This document shows positions 7,423 to 12,831 of a DNA stretch of 12,831 nucleotides, piece by piece; the stretch's first letter is position 1; the number at the start of each line of letters is the position of its first letter. The DNA comes from JAJYZP01 sp049964535 (GTDB lineage: Bacteria; Actinomycetota; Acidimicrobiia; Acidimicrobiales; Acidimicrobiaceae). A program made the position numbers and the translations under genes. The stretch covers positions 1-12,831 of the forward strand of contig JBMFXG010000065.1 in NCBI GenBank assembly GCA_049964535.1, in the 5' to 3' direction. The notes below the pieces were generated by a model. That model was not told the origin of the DNA and searched no databases. It saw nothing but the letters and a program-made list of their open reading frames with translations.

Positions 7423-7734
7423 TATCTTGTACTACTGGTATACGCCGCGGTACTGCTTAACGACGGCTCTAGGACGAAGCCACCTTCGGTCTCTGAGAAC
7501 CGTGCCAAGGTTGTGTGCGCTCGAATACTGACACTCACCGCTCCTCTACAGCTTCGAGCTCAGGCAGAGTGCTTCTTCGCAGCGTTCTCACAGGCTCGTT
7601 GGTTGCGCGTCCGGCGATGATGTCGAGTTCATTGCTACCTGCGCTACGAAACCTCAGCGGCACCACACTGATCGCTGCGGTGGTGAAGGGTTCGTCGATG
7701 GGAGCTCTCGTGTCGGTACTGAGATCTACCATCG

Positions 7735-7789
7735 TCGGTCGTGAGGGTTCTCAGCACCCAGCTCTACGGAGCTAGATGCTGATGGCCGA
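7735..7789 (+). ncRNA. Candidate structured RNA element: three nested helices with UACG tetraloop
   Basis: The outer arms TCGGTC (7735-7740) and GGCCGA (7784-7789) pair with one G-U. Next, TCAGCA (7751-7756) pairs with TGCTGA (7777-7782). After a 3x3 internal loop, AGCTC (7760-7764) pairs with GAGCT (7769-7773) around the loop TACG. C(UACG)G belongs to the unusually stable UNCG tetraloop class. The G-U pair makes sense only as plus-strand RNA. A left-side bulge of 10 nt (7741-7750) separates the outer helices. No known RNA family was recognised and there is no promoter evidence. Confidence 0.35.
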
Positions 7790-8138
7790 GAGTAGAAGTG
7801 TAGAAATTTTGAAGTGTGCACCGATGGTGTTCAACAACCGACGCGTGAGACGGCTTGCGTGCGGTCCGCTGACTGGGTTCGCTGGAGTAAGGAGACGAGC
7901 ACTTGCGTGCCCGTGGCCTCGCTTCCAGTACTCGCAAGTTGCGTCAACTCAATCTCTCAACTTGGATGCCCTAAGGCTGTCAACTCTGCCCGAGTGATCT
8001 ACCGCTGAATGGCGAGCCCCCAGACCACTTCGATACGTCATGACTACCTTAATTCGCTCCATACTATTGCTTCGGCATGACTCAACGTCGTAGCAGCAGG
8101 TGCACTCGTGCAGATGTTCTCAGAGGTTTCGGTCGGAG

Positions 8139-8714
8139 TTAGGCCTTATCCGACTCGGTGATGTTGATTGATGTGATCACGCAGGGCTCGGTCGGTTTGC
8201 CACTCGAAGAACCCTTCGCATCTAAGGATGCAACCACATCGAGACCGCTTTGAATCTTGCCAAAGATCGAGTAGAGAGGTGGAAGTGACTGGCCCGAGGG
8301 GCCGGAGACGATAAAGAATTGGCTACCGTTGGTGTTCGGCCCAGCGTTGGCCATAGCGAGTGTGCCGTACTCGTAAGCGACTTGTTCTGGAAGCTCGTCT
8401 CGGAATCGATATCCAGGTCCGCCTGTGCCGGTTCCGGTTGGGTCGCCACCTTGGACCACGAAGCCAGGAATGATTCGGTGGAAGATAACCCCGTCGTAGT
8501 AGTGATATCTGGCGAGGAAGACGAAGTTATTTACGGTGATGGGTGCTTGCGGGGCAAAGAGTTCAGCGACCATGGTGCCGTGATTGGTCTCAATGGTGGC
8601 AGAGTAGCTCTTCGTATCGTCGAGAATGTAGCTTGGTGGGGCGTCGAAGCTCGACACTTTGGCCGAGGATCCGTCGCTTTGGGGAGCCTCGTAAGACTTC
8701 TTAGAACCGAACAT
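8139..8714 (-). CDS. Cyclophilin-type peptidyl-prolyl cis-trans isomerase, cytoplasmic
   Basis: The 191-residue protein catalyses cis-trans isomerisation of X-Pro bonds. The cyclophilin core runs from about residue 38: APITVNNFVFLARYHYYDG, IIFHR-type segment VIFHRIIPGFVVQGGD with catalytic Arg80, GGPGYRFRDEL, LAMANAGPNTNGSQFFI and YSIFGKI. The first 35 residues are polar with no signal peptide or membrane helix, so a cytoplasmic location is inferred. A purine-rich ribosome binding site (AAGGAAGGAA) ends 6 nt before the ATG. It follows the membrane-anchored paralogue by 46 bp on the same strand, probably as one transcript, and shares an identical 47-nt segment with it. The short, symmetrical pair near its stop codon (GTCGGA/TCCGAC, 8132-8154) lacks a T-run. 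Confidence 0.94.
   Translation of the reverse strand: MFGSKKSYEAPQSDGSSAKVSSFDAPPSYILDDTKSYSATIETNHGTMVAELFAPQAPITVNNFVFLARYHYYDGVIFHRIIPGFVVQGGDPTGTGTGGPGYRFRDELPEQVAYEYGTLAMANAGPNTNGSQFFIVSGPSGQSLPPLYSIFGKIQSGLDVVASLDAKGSSSGKPTEPCVITSINITESDKA
8410..8456. repeat. 47-nt identical segment shared by the two cyclophilin genes, copy 1
   Basis: It is identical over 47 nt to 9023-9069, and after one mismatch a further 11 nt match. It encodes the QGGDPTGTGTGGPGY region of the active-site strand and loop, including all wobble positions, while flanking coding sequence has diverged. Confidence 0.85.
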
Positions 8715-8720
8715 GCATGC

Positions 8721-8730
8721 TTCCTTCCTT
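8721..8730 (-). promoter_or_regulatory. Shine-Dalgarno of the cytoplasmic cyclophilin gene
   Basis: On the minus strand this reads AAGGAAGGAA, 6 nt before the ATG at 8714. It supports independent translation initiation of the second gene of the pair and fixes its start. Confidence 0.65.
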
Positions 8731-8760
8731 GTCTGCTGCGGTGATCAGACGAGCAGTCAC

Positions 8761-9528
8761 TTAGCTTTGGGAGATTGTCACCGATATCATGTGATGGACG
8801 ACCTTTGGTGTCCCTGATGCGCTTCCGTCCGATGCGATCTTTTGGACGACGTTCATGCCGGAAACGACCTGTCCGAAGAGCGAGTAACTCGGAGGAAGTT
8901 GCTCACCGGATGGTCCGACCACGATAAAGAACTGACTTCCGTTCGTATTCGGGCCGGAATTGGCCATCGCCACGGAGCCGATCTTGTACGCTCCCGCCTT
9001 CGGCAGCTCATCTTTAAAGGTGTATCCAGGTCCGCCTGTGCCGGTTCCGGTTGGGTCGCCACCTTGGACGACGAAGCCAGGTATTACACGGTGAAAGATG
9101 ATTCCGTTGAAGAAGCGGTAGCGAGCTAGAAACACGAAGTTGTTCGTCGTGAGCGGCGCCGTCTTCGGGTCCAGCTTAATCTTGAAGGTCCCTACGTCGG
9201 TCTTGACCGTAGCAACGTAGGTCTTGTTGGTCGATATACACATTGGCGGAGCCTGGGTGAAGTGCGTAATGCGCTGCGTCGAGCCGTTTATGGGAGGGCA
9301 CGTTACCGAAGCCTGTGCTGCCGTAAGTGTCGCTCCCGCAGCCAGCTTCTTTGTCGACGATGCATTGTTAGAGCGGTTGATGAAGTAAACGACTCCAATA
9401 ACAACGACGACGGCGACCGCTACGGTGATGCTTCGACGTTTTCGATTGTTCTTCTTTTTGATGGCTTCACGTTCGGCACGTACTCTGGCCTGGTTAGCCC
9501 TGATTCGTTCTCGTTTCGCACTTGGCAC
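8761..9528 (-). CDS. Cyclophilin-type peptidyl-prolyl cis-trans isomerase, membrane-anchored
   Basis: The 255-residue protein starts at GTG 9528. A strongly basic N-terminus (residues 1-32, rich in Arg and Lys) precedes one hydrophobic helix (about 33-50) and a linker, so the isomerase domain should lie outside the membrane with the N-terminus inside. There is no lipobox or clear cleavage site, so a signal anchor is inferred. The cyclophilin core includes APLTTNNFVFLARYRFF, IIFHRVIPGFVVQGGD with catalytic Arg147, GGPGYTFKDELP, VAMANSGPNTNGSQFFI and YSLFGQV. Cys77 and Cys97, in the extracytoplasmic linker, could form a disulfide. A role in folding exported proteins is inferred. It is the first gene of the two-cyclophilin block and is divergent from lysC over 98 bp. 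The upstream ribosome binding site is weak. Confidence 0.93.
   Translation of the reverse strand: MPSAKRERIRANQARVRAEREAIKKKNNRKRRSITVAVAVVVVIGVVYFINRSNNASSTKKLAAGATLTAAQASVTCPPINGSTQRITHFTQAPPMCISTNKTYVATVKTDVGTFKIKLDPKTAPLTTNNFVFLARYRFFNGIIFHRVIPGFVVQGGDPTGTGTGGPGYTFKDELPKAGAYKIGSVAMANSGPNTNGSQFFIVVGPSGEQLPPSYSLFGQVVSGMNVVQKIASDGSASGTPKVVHHMISVTISQS
9023..9069. repeat. 47-nt identical segment shared by the two cyclophilin genes, copy 2
   Basis: It is identical to 8410-8456 in the paralogous gene. Identity at synonymous positions here, against clear divergence elsewhere in the two genes, suggests local gene conversion or strong constraint. Confidence 0.85.
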
Positions 9529-9626
9529 GGTTAGCTAAGATAGTCGGAGTCGCGCTCTTTGAAACCGAACTTGTGTCGGCACCTCTCAGAGTTTGAGGAA
9601 GCCCACTCGTCAGGTAACCTCGTAGC

Positions 9627-10835
9627 GTGGCTTTGATCGTCCAAAAATATGGTGGAACCTCTGTTGCTGACGCCGATCGTATTCGAGTGGTTGCCGACCA
9701 TATCGCCCGCACACGACGTAGCGGCAACGACGTCGTAGTCGTGGTTTCGGCCATGGGCAAGACTACCGATGATCTCGTCCGCCTCGCCGACCTCGTTTCG
9801 TCAACACAGACACCGCGCGAGATGGATATGTTGCTCACCGCCGGTGAGCGGATCTCTATGGCTCTGCTCTGCATGGCCCTAGCCGACATTGGCGTACCGG
9901 CACTGTCGTTTACTGGATCCCAGGCTGGCATTATCACCGACACAGATCACCAGCGGGCGAAGATCGTAGAGATCAAAGCCGATCGACTGACTGAAGCGGT
10001 TCGATCCAAGACCGTTCCGGTGGTGGCGGGATTTCAGGGAGTATCGACTGCCAAGAACGTGACGACGCTCGGCCGGGGGGGTTCCGATACCACTGCGGTT
10101 GCCTTGGCATCCGTCCTCAAGGCTGATGTCTGCGAGATCTACACCGATGTATCCGGTGTCTTTACGGCGGATCCCCGGGTAGTACCGTCGGCAAAGAAGA
10201 TTCCAGCGATATCTTTTGAGGAGATGCTCGAACTGGCGTCGTCAGGAGGACGAGTCCTCGCTTTGCGATCTGTGGAGTTTGCGCGGAACTTTAACGTTCC
10301 ATTGCATGTCCGATCGAGTTTCACGTGGGAACCAGGGACTTGGGTTGGGGAGGAAGGTGTGGCGATGGAGCAGGCGGTAGTTTCTGCGGTGAGTCATGAG
10401 TCTCACGAGGTCAAGATCACGATTACGAAGGTACCGGATCATCCAGGGGTGGCCGCAGCGATATTTCGTGCGGTAGCGGATCAGGGCGTCAACATCGACA
10501 TGATCGTTCAGAACACATCGGTTCAGGGTTACACCGATATCTCCTTCACCGCCCCGAGGTCTGAGATGGAGACCGCCCTTTCGGTGACCTCGAAGGCAGC
10601 GATTGGCATCGGTGCTGAGAGCGTATCTGCCGATCAGGATATTGGTCGGGTCTCTCTGGTGGGGGCGGGCATGAAGACGCATCCGGGAGTGACTGCAAAG
10701 GTCTTTGAAACTCTAGCAAAGCTAGACATCAACATCGAAATGATTTCGACCTCGGCGATTCGGATCTCTTGTGTCGTGCGCGAGAAAGACTTGGAACGAG
10801 CGGTTGTGGCACTTCATGAGGCTTTTGAGCTGTGA
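9627..10835 (+). CDS. lysC: Aspartokinase (alpha subunit, with internal beta-subunit start)
   Basis: The 402-residue enzyme phosphorylates L-aspartate to aspartyl-4-phosphate, the first step toward lysine, threonine, methionine and diaminopimelate. The GTG start gives MALIVQKYGGTSV, with the kinase motif KYGGTS at 7-12; TTLGRGGSDTTAVAL (146-160) and EIYTDVSGVFTADPR (170-184) complete the amino acid kinase domain. Two ACT domains follow, marked by DHPGVAAAIFRAVADQGVNIDMI and a second THPGVTAKVF...NIEMIS unit ending ISCVV. The length and layout match actinobacterial alpha2-beta2 aspartokinases, so concerted inhibition by lysine and threonine is expected from the family. Codon 247 is an ATG with its own ribosome binding site, matching the known beta-subunit start in Corynebacterium. 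asd lies 96 bp downstream on the same strand. The ribosome binding site at the GTG is weak (AGG about 12 nt upstream). Confidence 0.96.
   Translation: MALIVQKYGGTSVADADRIRVVADHIARTRRSGNDVVVVVSAMGKTTDDLVRLADLVSSTQTPREMDMLLTAGERISMALLCMALADIGVPALSFTGSQAGIITDTDHQRAKIVEIKADRLTEAVRSKTVPVVAGFQGVSTAKNVTTLGRGGSDTTAVALASVLKADVCEIYTDVSGVFTADPRVVPSAKKIPAISFEEMLELASSGGRVLALRSVEFARNFNVPLHVRSSFTWEPGTWVGEEGVAMEQAVVSAVSHESHEVKITITKVPDHPGVAAAIFRAVADQGVNIDMIVQNTSVQGYTDISFTAPRSEMETALSVTSKAAIGIGAESVSADQDIGRVSLVGAGMKTHPGVTAKVFETLAKLDINIEMISTSAIRISCVVREKDLERAVVALHEAFEL
10349..10357 (+). promoter_or_regulatory. Internal ribosome binding site for the aspartokinase beta subunit
   Basis: GGAGGAAGG lies 7 nt before the in-frame ATG at 10365 (codon 247 of lysC). 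It is much stronger than the site in front of the full-length GTG start, so the beta subunit may be made at least as efficiently as the alpha subunit. Confidence 0.7.
10365..10835 (+). CDS. lysC: Aspartokinase beta subunit from in-frame internal start
   Basis: The internal ATG at codon 247 opens a 156-residue product that begins MEQAVVSAVSHESHEVKITI. It aligns with the beta subunit of Corynebacterium glutamicum aspartokinase, which begins MEEAVLTGVATDKSEAKVTV as I recall it. The product contains only the two regulatory ACT domains, which in the family bind lysine and threonine at the alpha-beta interface. It shares frame and stop with the full-length protein. An in-frame GTG at 10359 is a second possible start but is closer to the ribosome binding site than usual. 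Confidence 0.7.
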   Translation: MEQAVVSAVSHESHEVKITITKVPDHPGVAAAIFRAVADQGVNIDMIVQNTSVQGYTDISFTAPRSEMETALSVTSKAAIGIGAESVSADQDIGRVSLVGAGMKTHPGVTAKVFETLAKLDINIEMISTSAIRISCVVREKDLERAVVALHEAFEL

Positions 10836-10911
10836 TCACGAGCAGAGCTGTCTTTGTAGAGACCACTGGCTCGCAGGGCAAAGCGTAACGAGGCAGGTAA
10901 GAAACCTCAAG

Positions 10912-10935
10912 ATGAAGGGATTGAGTGCACTGTGA
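10912..10935 (+). other. Tiny ORF MKGLSAL overlapping the asd start
   Basis: ATG 10912 opens seven codons ending in TGA at 10933-10935, which overlaps the asd GTG (10932-10934). Such an overlap could couple translation of asd to the mini-ORF. There is no clear ribosome binding site for the mini-ORF itself, so this may be coincidence. Confidence 0.2.
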
Positions 10936-11948
10936 ACGTAGGAGTCTTTGGTGCGACTGGACAGGTCGGCACGGTGATGCTTGAGATTTTGGCCGAACGA
11001 AAGTTCCCAATTGAGGACCTAAGGCTCTTCGCTACATCGCGCTCTGCAGGCCGTGTGTTGAACTTCGATGGTCGCACGATCACAGTTGAGGACTCGGCAA
11101 CGGCCGTCTTCGATGGACTGGATATAGCGTTGTTCTCGAACGGGGCACCGACCTCGTTGGAACTTGCTCCAATCGTTGCGCAAGCGGGGGCCGTCGTGAT
11201 CGACAACTCTTCGGCTTGGCGTCTGGATCCTGAGGTTCCGTTGGTCGTTCCCGAGGTTAATGCTTCTGCGCTGAGTGAGATTCCGAAGGGAATCGTAGCG
11301 AATCCAAACTGCACCACCATGGTGGTGATGTCGGCCCTGCACGCTCTCGACAGTGTCTGGGGCCTGCGTCGGGTCGTAGCGTCGACCTACCAGGCCGTGT
11401 CGGGGGCTGGCTTGGAGGGCGTACGGGCGTATCAGCGTGAACTTGATGCGCACGGATCGTCGCTTTCAGCTTTGACGTTTGACGGTAGTGCGCTCGACTT
11501 CCCCGCCGCCTCGGTCTTTCCGGCCACCATTGCTGCAAATGTGATTCCATTTGCCGGCTCTCTCGTTGGCAACGATACCTCTGAGGAGCTTAAGTTCGTC
11601 AACGAGTCCCGAAAGATTTTGGGGCGCGAAGATCTCCTGGTTACCGTGACCTGTGTACGGGTCCCTGTCTTTACCGGACATTCACTCTCGTTGACGGTTG
11701 AGCTTGAGGCTGAGTACGAGCTCGATGCGGCGATCGAGGTCCTCAGTAGCGCGCCGGGCGTGCGCTACTGTGAAGTGCCGACACCGTTGATGGCTGCAGG
11801 CTCTGATGAATGTTTGGTGGGTAGAGTTCGACGTGACAACTCAGCTGCTCGGTCACTTTCGTTCTTCGCTGTTGGCGACAACCTTCGTAAAGGGGCCGCT
11901 CTCAATGCGGTACAGATTGCGGAGTGTATAGAGCGTATGGGCTCGTGA
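10932..11948 (+). CDS. asd: Aspartate-semialdehyde dehydrogenase
   Basis: The 338-residue enzyme reduces aspartyl-4-phosphate to aspartate semialdehyde with NADPH, the step after aspartokinase. The GTG start gives MNVGVFGATGQVGTVM with the dinucleotide motif GATGQVG (7-13). FSNGAPTS (68-75) and VIDNSSAWR (89-97) form the phosphate and cofactor pocket. Cys127 in VANPNCTTM is the catalytic nucleophile. QAVSGAG (154-160) and CVRVPVFTGHS (241-251), with Arg243 and His250, complete the substrate site. The length is normal for the bacterial family. AAGGGA lies 11 nt before the GTG as a moderately spaced ribosome binding site. Being downstream of lysC on the same strand, it probably shares its transcript, as in many actinobacteria. 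Confidence 0.96.
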   Translation: MNVGVFGATGQVGTVMLEILAERKFPIEDLRLFATSRSAGRVLNFDGRTITVEDSATAVFDGLDIALFSNGAPTSLELAPIVAQAGAVVIDNSSAWRLDPEVPLVVPEVNASALSEIPKGIVANPNCTTMVVMSALHALDSVWGLRRVVASTYQAVSGAGLEGVRAYQRELDAHGSSLSALTFDGSALDFPAASVFPATIAANVIPFAGSLVGNDTSEELKFVNESRKILGREDLLVTVTCVRVPVFTGHSLSLTVELEAEYELDAAIEVLSSAPGVRYCEVPTPLMAAGSDECLVGRVRRDNSAARSLSFFAVGDNLRKGAALNAVQIAECIERMGS

Positions 11949-12010
11949 GTTGAAATAGCGGGTACTCACAGGGTCGGTGAGCCCGAGCTCAACGGATCGG
12001 AGTCGCCTCT

Positions 12011-12037
12011 CACGGCGTCGCCAGACCGTGGATTTTT
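12011..12037 (+). terminator. Possible weak intrinsic terminator of lysC-asd
   Basis: CACGG (12011-12015) can pair with CCGTG (12026-12030), followed by GATTTTT. It lies about 60 bp after the asd stop in the right orientation. The stem is only 5 bp with a 10-nt loop, so it is a weak candidate. Confidence 0.3.
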
Positions 12038-12116
12038 GAGGGATCTGTCTTCGACATACTTTCGTACCGGAGGTCCTCTACCACTACGCCTTTGAAGCGT
12101 CTTTGTGGACATCCTC

Positions 12117-12126
12117 NNNNNNNNNN
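12117..12126. other. Assembly gap (10 Ns)
   Basis: Ten unknown bases appear in an otherwise complete sequence, probably a scaffold join of arbitrary length. Order and distance across this point should be treated with caution. Confidence 0.98.
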
Positions 12127-12189
12127 GTCTTGTGTCTCAAGTTGGTGTCAAGGTTGCTTCGGGAGACGCTGTTCGTTGACAAGCGAGTT

Positions 12190-12219
12190 TTTCTGCTCGG
12201 TGGAGATACCGAGCAGAAA
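12190..12219. repeat. Perfect 12-bp inverted repeat with 6-nt loop
   Basis: TTTCTGCTCGGT (12190-12201) is the exact reverse complement of ACCGAGCAGAAA (12208-12219), separated by GGAGAT. There is no T-run after it on either strand, so it does not look like a standard intrinsic terminator. It lies 63 bp from the assembly gap. Confidence 0.75.
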
Positions 12220-12485
12220 GGCAACCCTTCGAGTGCTGATTCTTAGATGGACCCATGTGAGGCGAGCGGGTCAGGCTCGAAGGCAACGGTAAGTCAAGCT
12301 CGCAAGGGGCGTGAGAGCAGTATCTTCTCAGCACTTTGCTTCGCCACTACGCCTAGTGGTGTCGTGCCGTTGCACTGGAGTACGATCTCGGTCGAAGAAA
12401 GTAATTCGGTTGTTGGATAGCTGTCGTCGGGCGAATGGCGCAACGAGAGTGGTGAGCGTCTGAGGGTTGTCAGCAAGGTTCTGGG

Positions 12486-12824
12486 CTATGGGCCGTAGCA
12501 CGGAGTGGTCGCCGACGCACCCGCTCGGCCTTTCGGAGTCTCGTTGGCTGAAGCGGGGTCGAAGAGAGATTTCATCAGACTCTGGGTTGCGTTGTCGAAG
12601 GTCGCTTCTGCTGCTTTGTTGAGTAGATCGTGAAAGCGAAGTCCTGGTTCTCCGAACGTAGCGGCTCTCTCGATACCGCCTTCTTCGTACGATCGCTGGT
12701 CTTCAGTGAAGCCCGAGGAGGTCTCAAAGGACAGTCGGACAATGCTGGGTAGGTCTAAAGCAAGGTTGCACTTGCGATGGCTGCTTGTCGCCGTAATCGT
12801 ACGTACTGTACCGTTTCGGCCCAT
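12486..12824 (-). CDS. Hypothetical protein, possibly the 3' part of a gene entering from the right
   Basis: This minus-strand frame of 112 codons from ATG 12824 to TAG is open through to the right edge, so the true start may lie outside the window. The middle part (LSFETSSGFTEDQRSYEEGG, then a segment with FGEPGLRFHDLLNKAAEATFD and a hydrophobic-acidic pattern to about residue 90) has a balanced, protein-like composition, while the last 20 residues are Ala/Thr/Pro-rich. There is no signal peptide, membrane helix or known motif. GAGG just before the ATG is too close to be a good ribosome binding site. The family is not recognised, and a chance ORF cannot be excluded. Confidence 0.4.
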   Translation of the reverse strand: MGRNGTVRTITATSSHRKCNLALDLPSIVRLSFETSSGFTEDQRSYEEGGIERAATFGEPGLRFHDLLNKAAEATFDNATQSLMKSLFDPASANETPKGRAGASATTPCYGP

Positions 12825-12831
12825 CGCCTCG

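Larger units (their letters stand above)
7046..8138. other. 1.1-kb stretch without a convincing gene
   Basis: All frames are broken by stops at short intervals. The longest frames (117 residues plus strand at 7267-7620; 65 and 64 residues minus strand at 7535-7732 and 7206-7400) have no recognisable motif, odd composition and no strong ribosome binding site. No tRNA T-loop, tmRNA, RNase P or SRP RNA signature was seen. The region holds a 16-bp palindrome (7407-7422) and a multi-helix stem-loop (7735-7789). It may be a decayed gene or non-coding DNA between the S51 gene and the converging cyclophilin genes. Confidence 0.5.
11949..12485. other. 537-bp stretch without a convincing gene, interrupted by an assembly gap
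   Basis: Frames are short and lack recognisable motifs. On the plus strand, one frame after the N-run reads about 39 codons to a stop at about 12244, followed in the same frame by a 57-codon ORF starting at ATG 12247. This could be a decayed gene but matches nothing I recognise. The stretch contains a possible asd terminator (12011-12037), the N-run (12117-12126), a perfect 12-bp hairpin (12190-12219) and a smaller one, CCACTA/TAGTGG (12344-12359). Confidence 0.45.

Noticed and set aside
7206..7775. Short frames on both strands (64, 65, 86 and 117 codons) as real genes or one frameshifted gene
   Set aside because: They share no recognisable domain, lack good ribosome binding sites and do not join into one protein with a plausible single frameshift.
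8132..8154. Hairpin GTCGGA/TCCGAC over the cyclophilin stop codon as terminator
   Set aside because: The stem is short with an 11-nt loop, and no T-run follows on the minus strand.
12081..12354. CCACTACGCCT present twice (12081-12091 and 12344-12354) as ends of an insertion element
   Set aside because: The match is only 11 nt in direct orientation, there is no transposase and no flanking target duplication, and the assembly gap lies between the copies.
1..12831. tRNA, rRNA, CRISPR array or prophage signatures
   Set aside because: No T-loop consensus, rRNA core sequence, regularly spaced repeats, integrase or phage gene was seen on reading both strands.

Overview
The window looks like a chromosomal stretch from an actinobacterium, with G+C around the mid-50s percent by eye. 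The actinobacterial traits are an ethylmalonyl-CoA mutase, a small MGxFDKAK-type helical protein, and an aspartokinase with an internal start for a separate beta subunit. A moderate-G+C member of the Acidimicrobiia (Ferrimicrobium-like) is a reasonable guess, but this is inference. There is one run of 10 Ns (12117-12126), so the sequence is a scaffold join near its right end.

Layout. (1) 1-4359, minus strand, in transcription order: a 91-residue helical protein, 3-hydroxybutyryl-CoA dehydrogenase (hbd), B12-dependent ethylmalonyl-CoA mutase (ecm), and a membrane protein with a degenerate GGDEF domain that runs off the left edge. hbd and ecm belong to the acetyl-CoA/poly-hydroxybutyrate and ethylmalonyl-CoA route of acetyl-CoA assimilation. 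The 315-bp gap in front of ecm is packed with inverted repeats and may be a structured mRNA leader. (2) 4668-7045, plus strand, divergent from block 1: an iron-sulfur L-serine deaminase (sdaA) whose length and cysteine positions match the structurally known enzyme, then a peptidase S51/cyanophycinase-like protein. (3) 7046-8138: about 1.1 kb with no convincing gene, holding a multi-helix stem-loop with a UACG tetraloop and a 16-bp palindrome. (4) 8139-9528, minus strand: two tandem cyclophilin-type prolyl isomerases, one membrane-anchored and one cytoplasmic, which share a 47-nt identical segment. (5) 9627-11948, plus strand, divergent from block 4: lysC and asd, the first two steps of the aspartate family pathway. 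(6) 11949-12831: a gene-poor, possibly decayed stretch with the assembly gap and a perfect 12-bp hairpin, then an unidentified minus-strand ORF reaching toward the right edge.

Most of the content is core metabolism. I found no clear new multi-gene system. The items most worth following are the structured leader of ecm, the degenerate GGDEF membrane protein beside it, the stem-loop in the 7.0-8.1 kb gap, and the segment shared by the two cyclophilins.
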